Below, in pieces: positions 54,679 to 63,686 of a stretch of DNA of 64,000 bases. A program made the position numbers and the translations under genes. The stretch is from Orrella marina. GTDB lineage: Bacteria > Pseudomonadota > Gammaproteobacteria > Burkholderiales > Burkholderiaceae_B. The stretch spans positions 2,666,001 to 2,730,000 of the forward strand of contig NZ_CP028901.1 of assembly GCF_003058465.1 (NCBI RefSeq), given 5' to 3'. The notes under the pieces are model-generated. The model saw only the letters and a program-made list of their open reading frames with translations, did not search any database and was not told the origin of the DNA. Position 1 is the first letter of the stretch. Every line of letters starts with the position of its first letter.

Positions 54679-55761
54679 CTAGCGCTTTTTCTCGACGACA
54701 ACTGATGGAAACTTACTTGACATGTCACGTGGCAAGGCTGCGACCTGTCCAGCCAGATTGCGCGCTATCTGACGATACATGGAAGCCACTTCAGACTCTG
54801 GCGATCGCGCAACAGTTGGCTGACCCGCATCCGCGTCCTCCCGAACAGCAAGCGCCAGCGGAAGACTACCCAGCACACCAACATTGAACTGTTGCGCCAT
54901 CTTGCGCGCCCCCCCTTCGCCGAACAGATGCTCGACGTGACCGCATTGAGAACACACATGTACGGCCATGTTCTCTATGATCCCCAGCACGGGAACTTCG
55001 ACCTTCTCGAACATGCGCGCGCCTTTGACAGCATCAAGCAAGGCGATGTCCTGGGGCGTTGTCACAATCACCGCGCCCGTCACCGGTACGCGCTGCGCCA
55101 GCGTCAGTGCGATGTCACCCGTCCCGGGAGGCATATCGACAACCAGGTAATCCAGATCACCCCATCGCGTCTGCCTCAGAAGCTGCTCAAGCGCCTGAGT
55201 CACCATCGGACCGCGCCAGATGGCCGGGGCATCGGCATCAATCAGATATCCGATCGAGTTGGACTTGATGCCGTGGCCCACCAGTGGCTCCATCGTCTTG
55301 CCATCCTGGGATTCCGGTTTGCCTGACACGTTCAGAAGCAAAGGCACGCTTGGTCCGTAAATATCAGCGTCCAGAATACCCACCTTGGCCCCCTCATCGC
55401 GAAGCGCCAGGGCCAGGTTGACGGCGGTGGTACTTTTACCCACTCCGCCCTTGCCAGAGGCAACTGCCACAATGTTCTTCACGCCCGGGACACGATCGAC
55501 ACCCGCCCGTACCCTGTGAGACTGAATCCGCGGCTGCACCAACAGATCAACTGATTCAACCCCGACAGCAGCCAGCGCATCGCGCAATGGCCTGAATACA
55601 TCGCCACCGCCTTCCTGTGCCGGGTACCCGGGCGCCAGCGTGAGTCGCCAGCTACCGCCTGACACATCCATCGAGGCAATCATTTCATCATAGGCTTTGC
55701 CCGTGAGAGGATCGGTTGTTCTGGCCAGAACGGCCCGAATATCTTGTTCGCTGACAGTCAT
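54679..55761 (-). CDS. apbC: Mrp/ApbC iron-sulfur cluster carrier ATPase
   Basis: A 360-aa P-loop protein from ATG 55761 (MTVSEQDIRAVLARTTDPLT); the longer open frame upstream crosses the opposite-strand membrane protein gene and has no family character. An N-terminal DUF59/MIP18-like domain (about residues 1-90) is followed by the deviant Walker A ASGKGGVGKSTTAVNLALAL, DADIYGPSVPLLL, VDMPPGTGDIALTLAQRVPV and the cluster-binding CSQCGHVEHLFG (CxxC). It carries 4Fe-4S clusters to target proteins. It is divergent from metG in the usual order for Alcaligenaceae. Confidence 0.95.
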   Translation of the reverse strand: MTVSEQDIRAVLARTTDPLTGKAYDEMIASMDVSGGSWRLTLAPGYPAQEGGGDVFRPLRDALAAVGVESVDLLVQPRIQSHRVRAGVDRVPGVKNIVAVASGKGGVGKSTTAVNLALALRDEGAKVGILDADIYGPSVPLLLNVSGKPESQDGKTMEPLVGHGIKSNSIGYLIDADAPAIWRGPMVTQALEQLLRQTRWGDLDYLVVDMPPGTGDIALTLAQRVPVTGAVIVTTPQDIALLDAVKGARMFEKVEVPVLGIIENMAVHVCSQCGHVEHLFGEGGARKMAQQFNVGVLGSLPLALAVREDADAGQPTVARSPESEVASMYRQIARNLAGQVAALPRDMSSKFPSVVVEKKR

Positions 55762-55840
55762 TTTGCTCTGTTTCAAAAAATTACAATACGTTGAACGGGT
55801 TATCACACTCGCGCGGGAAACTGGTCGTATACTTTTCTGT

Positions 55841-56110
55841 ATGGAAACCTTGACCCGCATCTTTCGCGCTTTGGCTTTTGGACTGATCGCCATGATCGGT
55901 CTGTTCATGGCGCTTGTGTTCACATTCTCGACCATCATAGCGGTCGCGGTGCTTTATGTCGTCGCGCGCTTTCGTGGTCGCAAGTTCTCTGTTCAAGAAT
56001 ACTGGACGACACGCCAGACTGAACGCAAACCCGTATTCCCGACAGGGGTCCGTTCGGGCGTGCGACCACGTGACGGTGTGACTGATGTCGAGGCGCGCGA
56101 CATTCCCTGA
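55841..56110 (+). CDS. Small membrane protein of unknown function
   Basis: An 89-aa protein from ATG 55841 with two close or one long hydrophobic segment (about residues 9-42: FGLIAMIGLFMALVFTFSTI, then IAVAVLYVVARF), followed by a basic, polar tail (RTQTER-like: TTRQTERKPVFPTGV). I do not recognise a family. Position between mrp and metG, composition and a plausible start make it a likely real gene. The frame is open 48 codons further upstream, overlapping mrp on the other strand. The 296 bases after it, up to metG, show no gene. Confidence 0.6.
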   Translation: METLTRIFRALAFGLIAMIGLFMALVFTFSTIIAVAVLYVVARFRGRKFSVQEYWTTRQTERKPVFPTGVRSGVRPRDGVTDVEARDIP

Positions 56111-56406
56111 CCAGCTTCAATGGCCAGGCGTCCGCTTGAGCAGACCCGGCGCAGTACCCGCCAGCGACACGAACAAAGCCATCTTCATCGGGTCGACTTT
56201 CCCGGGTAGCCTCTTTTACACAGACTTCCTGTCGCCTGCCCATCTGCAAGTGACCTGAGCCGCTGCCAGTTCCCGACTGCAAATCAGTCGCCGAATCACG
56301 ACGAATCCTGATCACCAGTCGGCACTCGCCTCATCGCCCCCATCGGGTGAACGCCCTCCATGCTTTAAAATCTGTGCCTTGGCTGTCTCGCCCTGTCGGA
56401 GAATGT

Positions 56407-58482
56407 ATGTCACGCACGCTGTTCGTCACCACCGCCCTGCCCTACGCCAATGGATCCTTCCACATTGGCCACATCATGGAGTACATCCAGGCTGACATCT
56501 GGGTCAGAGCCATGCGGATGGCCGGACACACCGTCCATTTTGTAGGCGCGGACGACACTCACGGCGCCCCCATCATGCTCAAGGCCCAGTCTGAGAACAT
56601 TACGCCACAGGATCTGGTCGCCCGGTATGCTCAGGAGCGACCCACCTATCTGAATGGATTTCATATCCGTTTCGATCACTGGCACTCAACCGACTCCCCT
56701 GAGAACACGGCGTTGTCCCAGGACATCTACCGCAAACTGGTCGCTGCCGGACTGATCGAAACCAAAACCATTGAACAGTTTTACGACCCTGTGCAGGGTA
56801 TGTTCCTGCCCGACCGTTATATCAAGGGCGAGTGCCCCAAATGTCATGCTAAAGATCAGTACGGCGACGCATGCGAGGTTTGCAGTGCAGTCTACGCCCC
56901 GACCGACCTGATCGCCCCCTACTCGACCATTTCAGGTGCCCGGCCAGAACTTAGAAACTCCGAGCATTTCTTTTTCAAGTTATCAGATCCTCGCTGCGTC
57001 GAGTTTCTGAAACAATGGACAAAGGGCAAGGGTCGACACGGGATCCCTCACCTGCAGCCTGAGGTGCTGGCCAAAACGCGGGAGTGGCTGGGCGACGACA
57101 GCCAGGAGGCCAAACTCGGTGACTGGGACATCTCGCGCGATGCACCGTATTTCGGTATCGAGATACCTGATGCGCCGGGCAAGTACTTTTACGTCTGGCT
57201 TGACGCGCCAGTCGGTTATCTGGCGTCACTGAAAGCCTATTGCGACTTGCGCGGTCTCGATTTCGAAAAACTGGTCAGTCCGGACAGTGAAACAGAGCAG
57301 ATTCACTTCATCGGCAAGGACATCGTCTATTTTCATGCTTTGTTCTGGCCCGCCACACTGAAATTCTCCGGCCGCAAGGTGCCAGACCAGATCAACGTTC
57401 ACGGATTCATTACGGTGAGCGGGGAAAAAATGTCCAAGAGTCGAGGCACCGGCATTTCTCCTCTGCGTTACCTCGAAATCGGAATGAACGCGGAGTGGCT
57501 GCGTTATTACCTGGCGGCCAAACTCAACAGCCGGGTCGAGGATATCGACTTCAACCCGGACGATTTCATTGCCCGCGTCAACAGCGACCTGGTCGGCAAG
57601 TACATCAACATCGCAAGTCGCGCAGCCAACTTCATCACACGTCATTTTGAAGGCGTGCTGGCCTACACAGGCGATCAAGGTGTGCTCAGTTTCCAGTGGC
57701 AATCTGTCGCAGACGAAGTGCGCGGGCTGATCGAAGCCAGAGAATATGGTCGGGCGATCAGGGAGATCATGGCCCAGGCCGATATCATCAATCAGGCTTT
57801 TGATACGGCTCAGCCCTGGGTACTGGCCAAAGGCATCAGTTCAGCCAGTGATGAAGACAAGGAAAGCCTGCAGGACATCTGTTCGACCGCACTGGCCGGA
57901 TTCAAGGCCCTGTCCGTCATGCTCACCCCGATTCTCCCTGCCTTGTCGACCCGCATCGCGCAGGAACTGTTCGGGATGGAAAGAGACTTTGTCTGGGCTG
58001 ACGCAGGCGTACTGCCGCGCACGATTGCCCCCTTCAAGCACCTGATGCAACGGGTCACTCCCGATATGGTCGACTCGCTTTTTGAGATGCCTGAAGCTGC
58101 TCCTGCGCCTGCTGTCGAGCCGGGTGGTGAAGCCATCGCGCCGACGATCACGATCGACGATTTCCTGAAAGTCGATTTGCGGGTTGCAAAGATCGTCGCA
58201 TGCGAAGAGGTGGAAGGTTCTCACAAGCTGCTCAGACTGACGCTGGACGCAGGTGAAGGCAAGACCCGTCAAGTTTTTTCCGGGATCAAGTCGGCCTACA
58301 AGCCGCAAGATCTGGTCAACCGGCTCACCGTTCTGGTGGCCAACCTGGCCCCCAGAAAAATGAAGTTTGGCCTATCGGAAGGAATGGTACTCGCCGCAGG
58401 GCACGCTGATGACAAGGTGGATTCGGGCATTTATCTGCTTGATCCGGCTTCAGGTGCACAGCCCGGCATGCGCGTACGCTGA
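56407..58482 (+). CDS. metG: Methionyl-tRNA synthetase
   Basis: A 691-aa MetRS from ATG 56407 ([20 protein letters not shown]); the longer frame adds 20 codons without family character. The HIGH motif is [15 protein letters not shown]; zinc-finger cysteines are in [17 protein letters not shown]; the KMSKS motif is [20 protein letters not shown]; the anticodon domain follows; the C-terminal Trbp111-like tRNA-binding domain begins at [20 protein letters not shown] and ends MRVR. The dimeric, E. coli-like form. It charges initiator and elongator tRNA-Met. Confidence 0.97.
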   Translation: MSRTLFVTTALPYANGSFHIGHIMEYIQADIWVRAMRMAGHTVHFVGADDTHGAPIMLKAQSENITPQDLVARYAQERPTYLNGFHIRFDHWHSTDSPENTALSQDIYRKLVAAGLIETKTIEQFYDPVQGMFLPDRYIKGECPKCHAKDQYGDACEVCSAVYAPTDLIAPYSTISGARPELRNSEHFFFKLSDPRCVEFLKQWTKGKGRHGIPHLQPEVLAKTREWLGDDSQEAKLGDWDISRDAPYFGIEIPDAPGKYFYVWLDAPVGYLASLKAYCDLRGLDFEKLVSPDSETEQIHFIGKDIVYFHALFWPATLKFSGRKVPDQINVHGFITVSGEKMSKSRGTGISPLRYLEIGMNAEWLRYYLAAKLNSRVEDIDFNPDDFIARVNSDLVGKYINIASRAANFITRHFEGVLAYTGDQGVLSFQWQSVADEVRGLIEAREYGRAIREIMAQADIINQAFDTAQPWVLAKGISSASDEDKESLQDICSTALAGFKALSVMLTPILPALSTRIAQELFGMERDFVWADAGVLPRTIAPFKHLMQRVTPDMVDSLFEMPEAAPAPAVEPGGEAIAPTITIDDFLKVDLRVAKIVACEEVEGSHKLLRLTLDAGEGKTRQVFSGIKSAYKPQDLVNRLTVLVANLAPRKMKFGLSEGMVLAAGHADDKVDSGIYLLDPASGAQPGMRVR

Positions 58483-58498
58483 TACCCTAGTCCGACCC

Positions 58499-58531
58499 GG
58501 AGCACGTCAGGTTGTCACACTGACCTGCTCC
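58499..58531. other. Hairpin between convergent metG and trhO
   Basis: GGAGCACGTCAG and CTGACCTGCTCC pair with one mismatch around a nine-base loop. There is no T run, but its place in the 69-base gap between two convergent stops suggests a shared 3' end structure. Confidence 0.4.
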
Positions 58532-58551
58532 GTTCATTGCCATTGACCGCG

Positions 58552-59349
58552 TCAGGTCTTGTCCGCCTTGTCCGCCTTGTCCACCCCGGTCTCGCTTTCT
58601 TCGTGCGCCACGATCGGCTTTGGGTGCAAGCCAGGATCCAGGGTCTCACGTTCATCAAACACAAAACACGTGCCTTCAAACTCGGCTCCGCCCGTCTCCT
58701 CGAAATACTTGAGGATGCCACCTTCAAGCTGGTAAACATGATCGAGCCCGACCTCATTCATGTAAAGCGCCGCTTTCTCGCAGCGAATACCCCCCGTACA
58801 GAAGCTGATCACAGTCTTGTCCCTGATTTCATCATAGTGATCGTGGACAGCCTCCGGGAACTGGGTGAACCGATCCAGATGCCAGTGCTGGGCACCCTTG
58901 AAGGTCCCTGCCTCGATTTCGAACTCATTGCGTGTGTCGAGCAACATGACGGGACGGCCCTCATCATCTTGCCCCTGCCGGATCCAGCGCAGGGCAGTGT
59001 GTGAGTCCACGCTCGGTGCTCGCCCTTCAAATGGGTGCACCGAGGGGTGATTCATACGAATGATTTCATTCTTGATCTTGATTTTCATGCGTTTGAACGG
59101 AACCGTGTCAGACCAGCTGTACTTCACTTCTATCTCGGCAAACGGCTCGATTTCACGCAACCATGTCACAAAGTCATTGACGGCCTGCTCAGTCCCCGCC
59201 AGAAAAAGGTTGATACCTTCATGAGCCACCAGAATCGTTCCGCGCAGGTCAAGTTCGCGCGTTCGCATGAGAAAGCGCTCCTTCCACAAAGGCAGATCAG
59301 ACAGCGGTGTAAACCGGTATGCAGCAATATTGAGAACGGACTGGGACAT
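58552..59349 (-). CDS. trhO: tRNA uridine 5-hydroxylase TrhO (rhodanese fold)
   Basis: A 265-aa YceA/TrhO protein from ATG 59349. The N-terminal domain has LRGTILVAHEGINLFLAGTE; the rhodanese domain has VMLLDTRNEFEIEAGTFKGA and the active-site Cys in VISFCTGGIRCEKAALYMNE, followed by VYQLEGGILKYFEETGG and GTCFVFDERETLDPGL. TrhO makes 5-hydroxyuridine at position 34 of tRNAs with oxygen. The C terminus ends in a short repeat (DKADKADKT) encoded by a 9-base direct repeat. Taking the later ATG avoids an unsupported 65-residue extension. Confidence 0.93.
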   Translation of the reverse strand: MSQSVLNIAAYRFTPLSDLPLWKERFLMRTRELDLRGTILVAHEGINLFLAGTEQAVNDFVTWLREIEPFAEIEVKYSWSDTVPFKRMKIKIKNEIIRMNHPSVHPFEGRAPSVDSHTALRWIRQGQDDEGRPVMLLDTRNEFEIEAGTFKGAQHWHLDRFTQFPEAVHDHYDEIRDKTVISFCTGGIRCEKAALYMNEVGLDHVYQLEGGILKYFEETGGAEFEGTCFVFDERETLDPGLHPKPIVAHEESETGVDKADKADKT

Positions 59350-59595
59350 GACAATAGCTTTTAAAAGTGACGACTGTGATTTGAAGACAGGACCGTATCG
59401 TGATGGCGAGAGGTGTCTATCAGCGGTGCAAAACAAGCTGTGCCAATAAAGCTGGAGACAGGCTGACAGGCTGCTTAGATTGTAAAACGCCCCAGTCACA
59501 CCGATCGATTCCGTTGGGTGACATGCTATGACACCGGCTACCAAGGCTGATTCGGCCGACGTCTATCAGGGTTGCGTCAGATTACACCCGAACAC

Positions 59596-60897
59596 TCAGC
59601 CCCCCTTCGAAGCCCGGCTCGTTTCCATCGTCTCATCTTGATCCTGATCAACAGTGGCCGGGATCGGTTTGGCAACAAAGAGCTCGGAGATAAGATCTGC
59701 ATCAAACTTTTCTCCTCTCAGGATTCTCGACAGCAGCTCGGCACTCAGCAGCTGCGGAGAAAACACAAGATCTGGTTTGACTCGACGAATCTTCTCCAGA
59801 TTCTGGCTGTTGTTGACGACCGCTATTGTCCTGGCCTGAGAACCATCAATTGCTTTAACAGCCAGAACAATGAAGGCATTCTCTGCGTCCTCATCCTGCA
59901 TAGCCAGCACGTTGCTCGCCTGTTTGACTCCGGCCTGTTCGAGAACCTCATCGCTGGCGGCGTCACCCTCAATCAGATCGGTCGAGGCGGGATACTCATT
60001 ATGCAAGCCAGGCTTGATGATCACTGTCACTGGTTCGGCCCTTGCGATCAGACTTTTATACAGGGCCAGAGCCAGCGGCGTTGCTCCGCACAGGATCGTA
60101 TGGTTCTTCTTCATGGATAGCCTCGCCTTACGCTGAATCATTGACCGGATTTTTCCCGACACAACTGGCACCAGGACTGCACCTAGTGCACTTGCGAACA
60201 CCGTCACGCCCAGTAGAATCACGGAGACCACAAACATCCGGGAAGCTTCGGAAACCGGGACAATGTCACCAAATCCGACCGTAGTCATGGCCACCACCGC
60301 AAAATATACGGCATCTGGCAATGAAAGCACCTTCGGAGCAAACTCGTGCCCCAGATACAACACCCCGAGAATCGCGTACCAGAAAAGTGATACCAGACTG
60401 GAAAGCGCAAACAGTGTGGCCGCGGCCACACTGCTGCGGCCGAAAGCGCTCCAGTAATGCAGGAGAGCAAGTCCCAGAAGACCATTGTAAATACTGCTTG
60501 CGGTGAGATGGCCATCGTGCTGATAGACCGAAACCCAGATAGCGGGTGTCAACATGACCAACGTAAAAACCCAGGCAACCCTGGCTCTGGAGAGCAAGCC
60601 AAATGACATCAGCACCAGCGAGAGTGAGATCACAACCCTTGGAAGCTGCGCCAGTCCTACGGCATTCAGGACGTCGCGCCAGGAGTCCTGTGCAAACCAC
60701 TCCAGATGGTCACCCTCGAGCACACTTGACACGAGCGGCCAGATGAACATGACTCCGCTAAAGAGAACGGCCACGGCTAACAGGCGGTGCGCCTGGGCAT
60801 CGACTTTGCGCAAAACATGGATCAACGATCCGCCTGCGACCAACATGCTGGAATCCTCTGACGCGCCGGCGACAATTTGCTCGCCCGATCTGTTCAC
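59596..60897 (-). CDS. Potassium channel with RCK (TrkA-N) domain
   Basis: A 433-aa membrane protein with about six to seven helices, the pore signature AVVAMTTVGFGDIVPVSEAS (about residue 215-235), and a cytoplasmic Rossmann domain (HTILCGATPLALALYKSLIA, LIEGDAASDEVLEQAG, NVLAMQDEDAENAFIVLAVK) of RCK type. It resembles Kch/YugO-like voltage or ligand-gated K+ channels. The nucleotide or metal ligand of the RCK domain is not known. Monocistronic, divergent from serA; the 246 bases between it and trhO hold no gene. Confidence 0.9.
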   Translation of the reverse strand: MNRSGEQIVAGASEDSSMLVAGGSLIHVLRKVDAQAHRLLAVAVLFSGVMFIWPLVSSVLEGDHLEWFAQDSWRDVLNAVGLAQLPRVVISLSLVLMSFGLLSRARVAWVFTLVMLTPAIWVSVYQHDGHLTASSIYNGLLGLALLHYWSAFGRSSVAAATLFALSSLVSLFWYAILGVLYLGHEFAPKVLSLPDAVYFAVVAMTTVGFGDIVPVSEASRMFVVSVILLGVTVFASALGAVLVPVVSGKIRSMIQRKARLSMKKNHTILCGATPLALALYKSLIARAEPVTVIIKPGLHNEYPASTDLIEGDAASDEVLEQAGVKQASNVLAMQDEDAENAFIVLAVKAIDGSQARTIAVVNNSQNLEKIRRVKPDLVFSPQLLSAELLSRILRGEKFDADLISELFVAKPIPATVDQDQDETMETSRASKGG

Positions 60898-61101
60898 AAT
60901 CTGAGAGTTTGAATCTCGTCAATATTATCGCCGACGCGCCGTGCAACGTCTGCAAGCAGGCCACACCCTGCGTTGCACTTGCACCGCACACCAACACATC
61001 AGATTACTGCGATCAGGGTTTCTACGTAAGCTTTCATCGGGGTGCGTCATACTAGAACACTGAAGCAAGTTACATAAAATCGCACAAAGGTCCTCAGATC
61101 C

Positions 61102-62301
61102 ATGACACGCATCGTACTCCTGGAGAATATCCACCCCAGCGCCAGCGAAGTTTTCAGGGTGGCTGGCGAATCAGAGATCATCACACATTCTTCGGCCCTC
61201 TCAAGGGACGCTTTACTGGAGGCCGTTTCTGATGCAACGATTCTCGGCATACGGTCGCGCACTCACGTTGATCTAGCCGTGCTGCAGGCCGCAAAATCTT
61301 TACGTGCCATCGGATGCTTTTGCATCGGAACCAATCAGGTGGACGTAGACGAAGCACTGCTGCGTGGCATTCCTGTATTTAACGCCCCCTTTTCCAACAC
61401 TCGGTCAGTCGCAGAACTGGTGCTCGGAGAAGCCATCCTCCTTTTACGCCGCATACCGGAAAAGAATGCACGCGTGCACCAGGGGTTCTGGGACAAGACC
61501 GCGGAGGGTGCGTTCGAAGCCCGCGGCAAGACGCTCGGGATCATCGGCTATGGCAACATTGGTTCACAGGTCGGCACGCTCGCCGAGGCAGCTGGCATGC
61601 GAGTCGTATTCCATGACGTCGAGGCCAAGCTACCGCTTGGTAATGCACGCCCCGCCGGCTCTCTCAAAAAACTGCTGAATCAATCAGACGTGGTGACCCT
61701 GCATGTGCCAGGAGGATCATCGACCAAAAACATCATCGATGCAAAAGCCTTGTCGGTAATGAAGCCTGGTTCCATACTGATCAACGCATCCAGGGGCACG
61801 GTGGTTGACATCGACGCGCTGCACGAAGCGCTCAAGGCAGATCACCTAAGCGGGGCAGCACTTGATGTTTTCCCGGCCGAGCCCAAAGGTCGCGACGAGC
61901 CGCTCGACAGCCCGCTGCGAGGCATGCAGAATGTCATCCTGACACCGCATATTGGCGGCAGTACCCAGGAGTCTCAGGAGAATATCGGTCGCGAGGTGGC
62001 GGAGAAACTGGTGCAGTTTGCACGCGCCGGCGCCACAAAAGGATCGGTCAATTTCCCGGAAATCAGCTACCGGCCCCCAGCAGGATCGGCACGCATTCTG
62101 CACACTCACAAGAACGTGCCAGGCGCTCTCGGTTCGCTGAGTAACGTCATGGCATCACACGGATTGAACATCGTTAGCCAGCACCTGCAGACAATGGGAC
62201 AGATCGGTTACGTGATTTCGGATGTCGAAGGTGAAGTCGGCGCAGCTGTCATGGACGACCTGAAAGCCCAGCCTTTCACTGTTCGGTGTGACCGCGTCTG
62301 A
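61102..62301 (+). CDS. serA: D-3-phosphoglycerate dehydrogenase
   Basis: A 399-aa SerA of the E. coli type. NAD motif LGIIGYGNIGSQVGTLAEAA, SRGTVVDIDALHEAL, the catalytic His in NVILTPHIGGSTQESQENIG, and a C-terminal ACT domain starting RILHTHKNVPGALGSLSNVM for feedback by serine. It starts serine synthesis; serine supplies glycine for the gcv system. Its stop lies 54 bases before the IS element, close to the original end of the nsrR-like gene. Confidence 0.95.
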   Translation: MTRIVLLENIHPSASEVFRVAGESEIITHSSALSRDALLEAVSDATILGIRSRTHVDLAVLQAAKSLRAIGCFCIGTNQVDVDEALLRGIPVFNAPFSNTRSVAELVLGEAILLLRRIPEKNARVHQGFWDKTAEGAFEARGKTLGIIGYGNIGSQVGTLAEAAGMRVVFHDVEAKLPLGNARPAGSLKKLLNQSDVVTLHVPGGSSTKNIIDAKALSVMKPGSILINASRGTVVDIDALHEALKADHLSGAALDVFPAEPKGRDEPLDSPLRGMQNVILTPHIGGSTQESQENIGREVAEKLVQFARAGATKGSVNFPEISYRPPAGSARILHTHKNVPGALGSLSNVMASHGLNIVSQHLQTMGQIGYVISDVEGEVGAAVMDDLKAQPFTVRCDRV

Positions 62302-62346
62302 CCAGAACTAGGCTGAACCCGCCTGGTCAGGATCTGGCGCGACTTT

Positions 62347-62355
62347 GTGAGGAAC
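62347..62355. repeat. Target-site duplication, left copy
   Basis: GTGAGGAAC directly precedes the left end of the IS4-family element and is repeated exactly at 63687-63695. The copy at the other end lies in the coding sequence of the nsrR-like gene. Confidence 0.85.
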
Positions 62356-63686
62356 CACTGCTGTCCGGTTAACTTTCGAATAATTTCAATTGCTTAGGAA
62401 GATCGGTTCGTTCATTCTGGTCATCAGTCTCTCGAAAGACGCATAAAAGCTGGGTTTTCTCGAAGACAGACACCGACAGAATCTGTAGCAAAGTGTAGAG
62501 TGAGGCCTCAATTTGAAGTTCCTTTTTCACAATGGCAATCAGTACGTAGGTCGAGACAGCGCACCAGATCTGCGTCTTGACCGCGTTCTCGCTGTTGCCC
62601 AGGAATTTCTTGATCCTGAGGTGTTGCTTGATCCACTTGAAGAACAGTTCGACCTGCCAGCGATTCTTGTAAAGCGTGGCAATCGTCAGGGGCGCGAGCG
62701 CAAAGTTGTTGGTCAGAAAGACCAGCGTTTTGCCCGTCGTGGGATCTTTGAACCGGATCCTTCGCAGTTGCTCTGGGTAGTGTCGTGCGGCAAGAAATCC
62801 GTTGAACACCACCGTCTGATCGCAGATGACGCCACTCTGTCGATCGGTACGCCGCGAGTAGATCCTTCGCATCCGGGTATTGGACTTGGCTCGGGTGACA
62901 AAGAACGCGCCGCGCTGATGCATCGCAAACAGACGAGCAAAGTCGAGGTAGCCGCGGTCCATGACATAGAACGAACCTGCCTCCACAGGCATGACGTCGA
63001 GCACGTTGACGTCGTGCATCTTGCCGTTGCTGATATGGATGAAAGCCGGGATGCTTCCTCGAAGATCGAGCAGTGTATGCATCTTGACCGCTGCTTTGGT
63101 CTGTCGAAAGCTGGCCCAGTCGAACAGACTCAGGCAGAGGTCGATCGTAGTGGAGTCCAGTGCATAGACTGTGTTCTTGAGATCGAGGCCGACCAGATCC
63201 GTGTCGCTGTACAGTTTGCGGGCACGTTTGATCAGCAACGCCGCAAGATCGGACCAGATGCGCCAGTCCCGAGACTCGTTGGCATCGGCCAGGGTCGAGC
63301 GACGAATGCTGTGACGAAAGCCCATACCGTAGAGCTTGCTGGGATGTGCACCGAGCGTGACTTCGATATCTCTCAGACTTTCTCGCCAGGTCAACTGCGC
63401 AAAGGCCATGACTCGAAATTGCTCTGCACAGCTCAACCGGCGAACCCGTGTGTTGCCACCGTAGCGCTCGACAATCCGGCCAAAGCTCGTCCAGGGCACG
63501 AACTCCATGAGTTGCGCAAACAAGGTCTTGCCGACGTTCATGAGCCACTCCCAAAAGGTCTACCCTTTCGAAAGTACTCAAAAATGAAGAATTCAGTTTC
63601 AAATCGGCACCAAACAAAATCGTCTCGAAAGCCGCGCCAATACTGGCTTTCACTGAAAAAATTACCGGTTTAACCGGACACTAGTG
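62356..63686 (-). mobile_element. IS4-family insertion sequence, complete (1331 bp)
   Basis: Bounded by inverted repeats CACTGCTGTCCGGTTAA (62356-62372) and the complement of CACTAGTGTCCGGTTAA (63670-63686), matching at 15 of 17 positions, and by 9-bp duplications GTGAGGAAC. It carries one intact transposase gene on the minus strand. Intact frame, near-perfect ends and perfect duplications point to a recent insertion. The element is named only to family level. Confidence 0.9.
62369..63541 (-). CDS. IS4-family DDE transposase
   Basis: A 390-aa transposase. N-terminal DNA-binding part (FAQLMEFVPWTSFGRIVERY, RRLSCAEQFRVMAFAQLTWR), first Asp in VYALDSTTIDLCLSLFDW, second Asp in FYVMDRGYLDFARL, and the YREK signature with the catalytic Glu in LYKNRWQVELFFKWIKQHLR. 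No frameshift or stop is seen, so it is likely active. The 386-aa frame on the opposite strand is a shadow of this gene. Confidence 0.95.
   Translation of the reverse strand: MNVGKTLFAQLMEFVPWTSFGRIVERYGGNTRVRRLSCAEQFRVMAFAQLTWRESLRDIEVTLGAHPSKLYGMGFRHSIRRSTLADANESRDWRIWSDLAALLIKRARKLYSDTDLVGLDLKNTVYALDSTTIDLCLSLFDWASFRQTKAAVKMHTLLDLRGSIPAFIHISNGKMHDVNVLDVMPVEAGSFYVMDRGYLDFARLFAMHQRGAFFVTRAKSNTRMRRIYSRRTDRQSGVICDQTVVFNGFLAARHYPEQLRRIRFKDPTTGKTLVFLTNNFALAPLTIATLYKNRWQVELFFKWIKQHLRIKKFLGNSENAVKTQIWCAVSTYVLIAIVKKELQIEASLYTLLQILSVSVFEKTQLLCVFRETDDQNERTDLPKQLKLFES

Noticed and set aside
58552..58578. Nine-base direct repeat at the 3' end of trhO
   Set aside because: It only encodes a short DKADKADK tail; interesting as slippage but not a feature of its own.
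62513..63673. 386-aa open frame on the plus strand across the IS element
   Set aside because: It is the antisense shadow of the clear IS4 transposase and has no family features.
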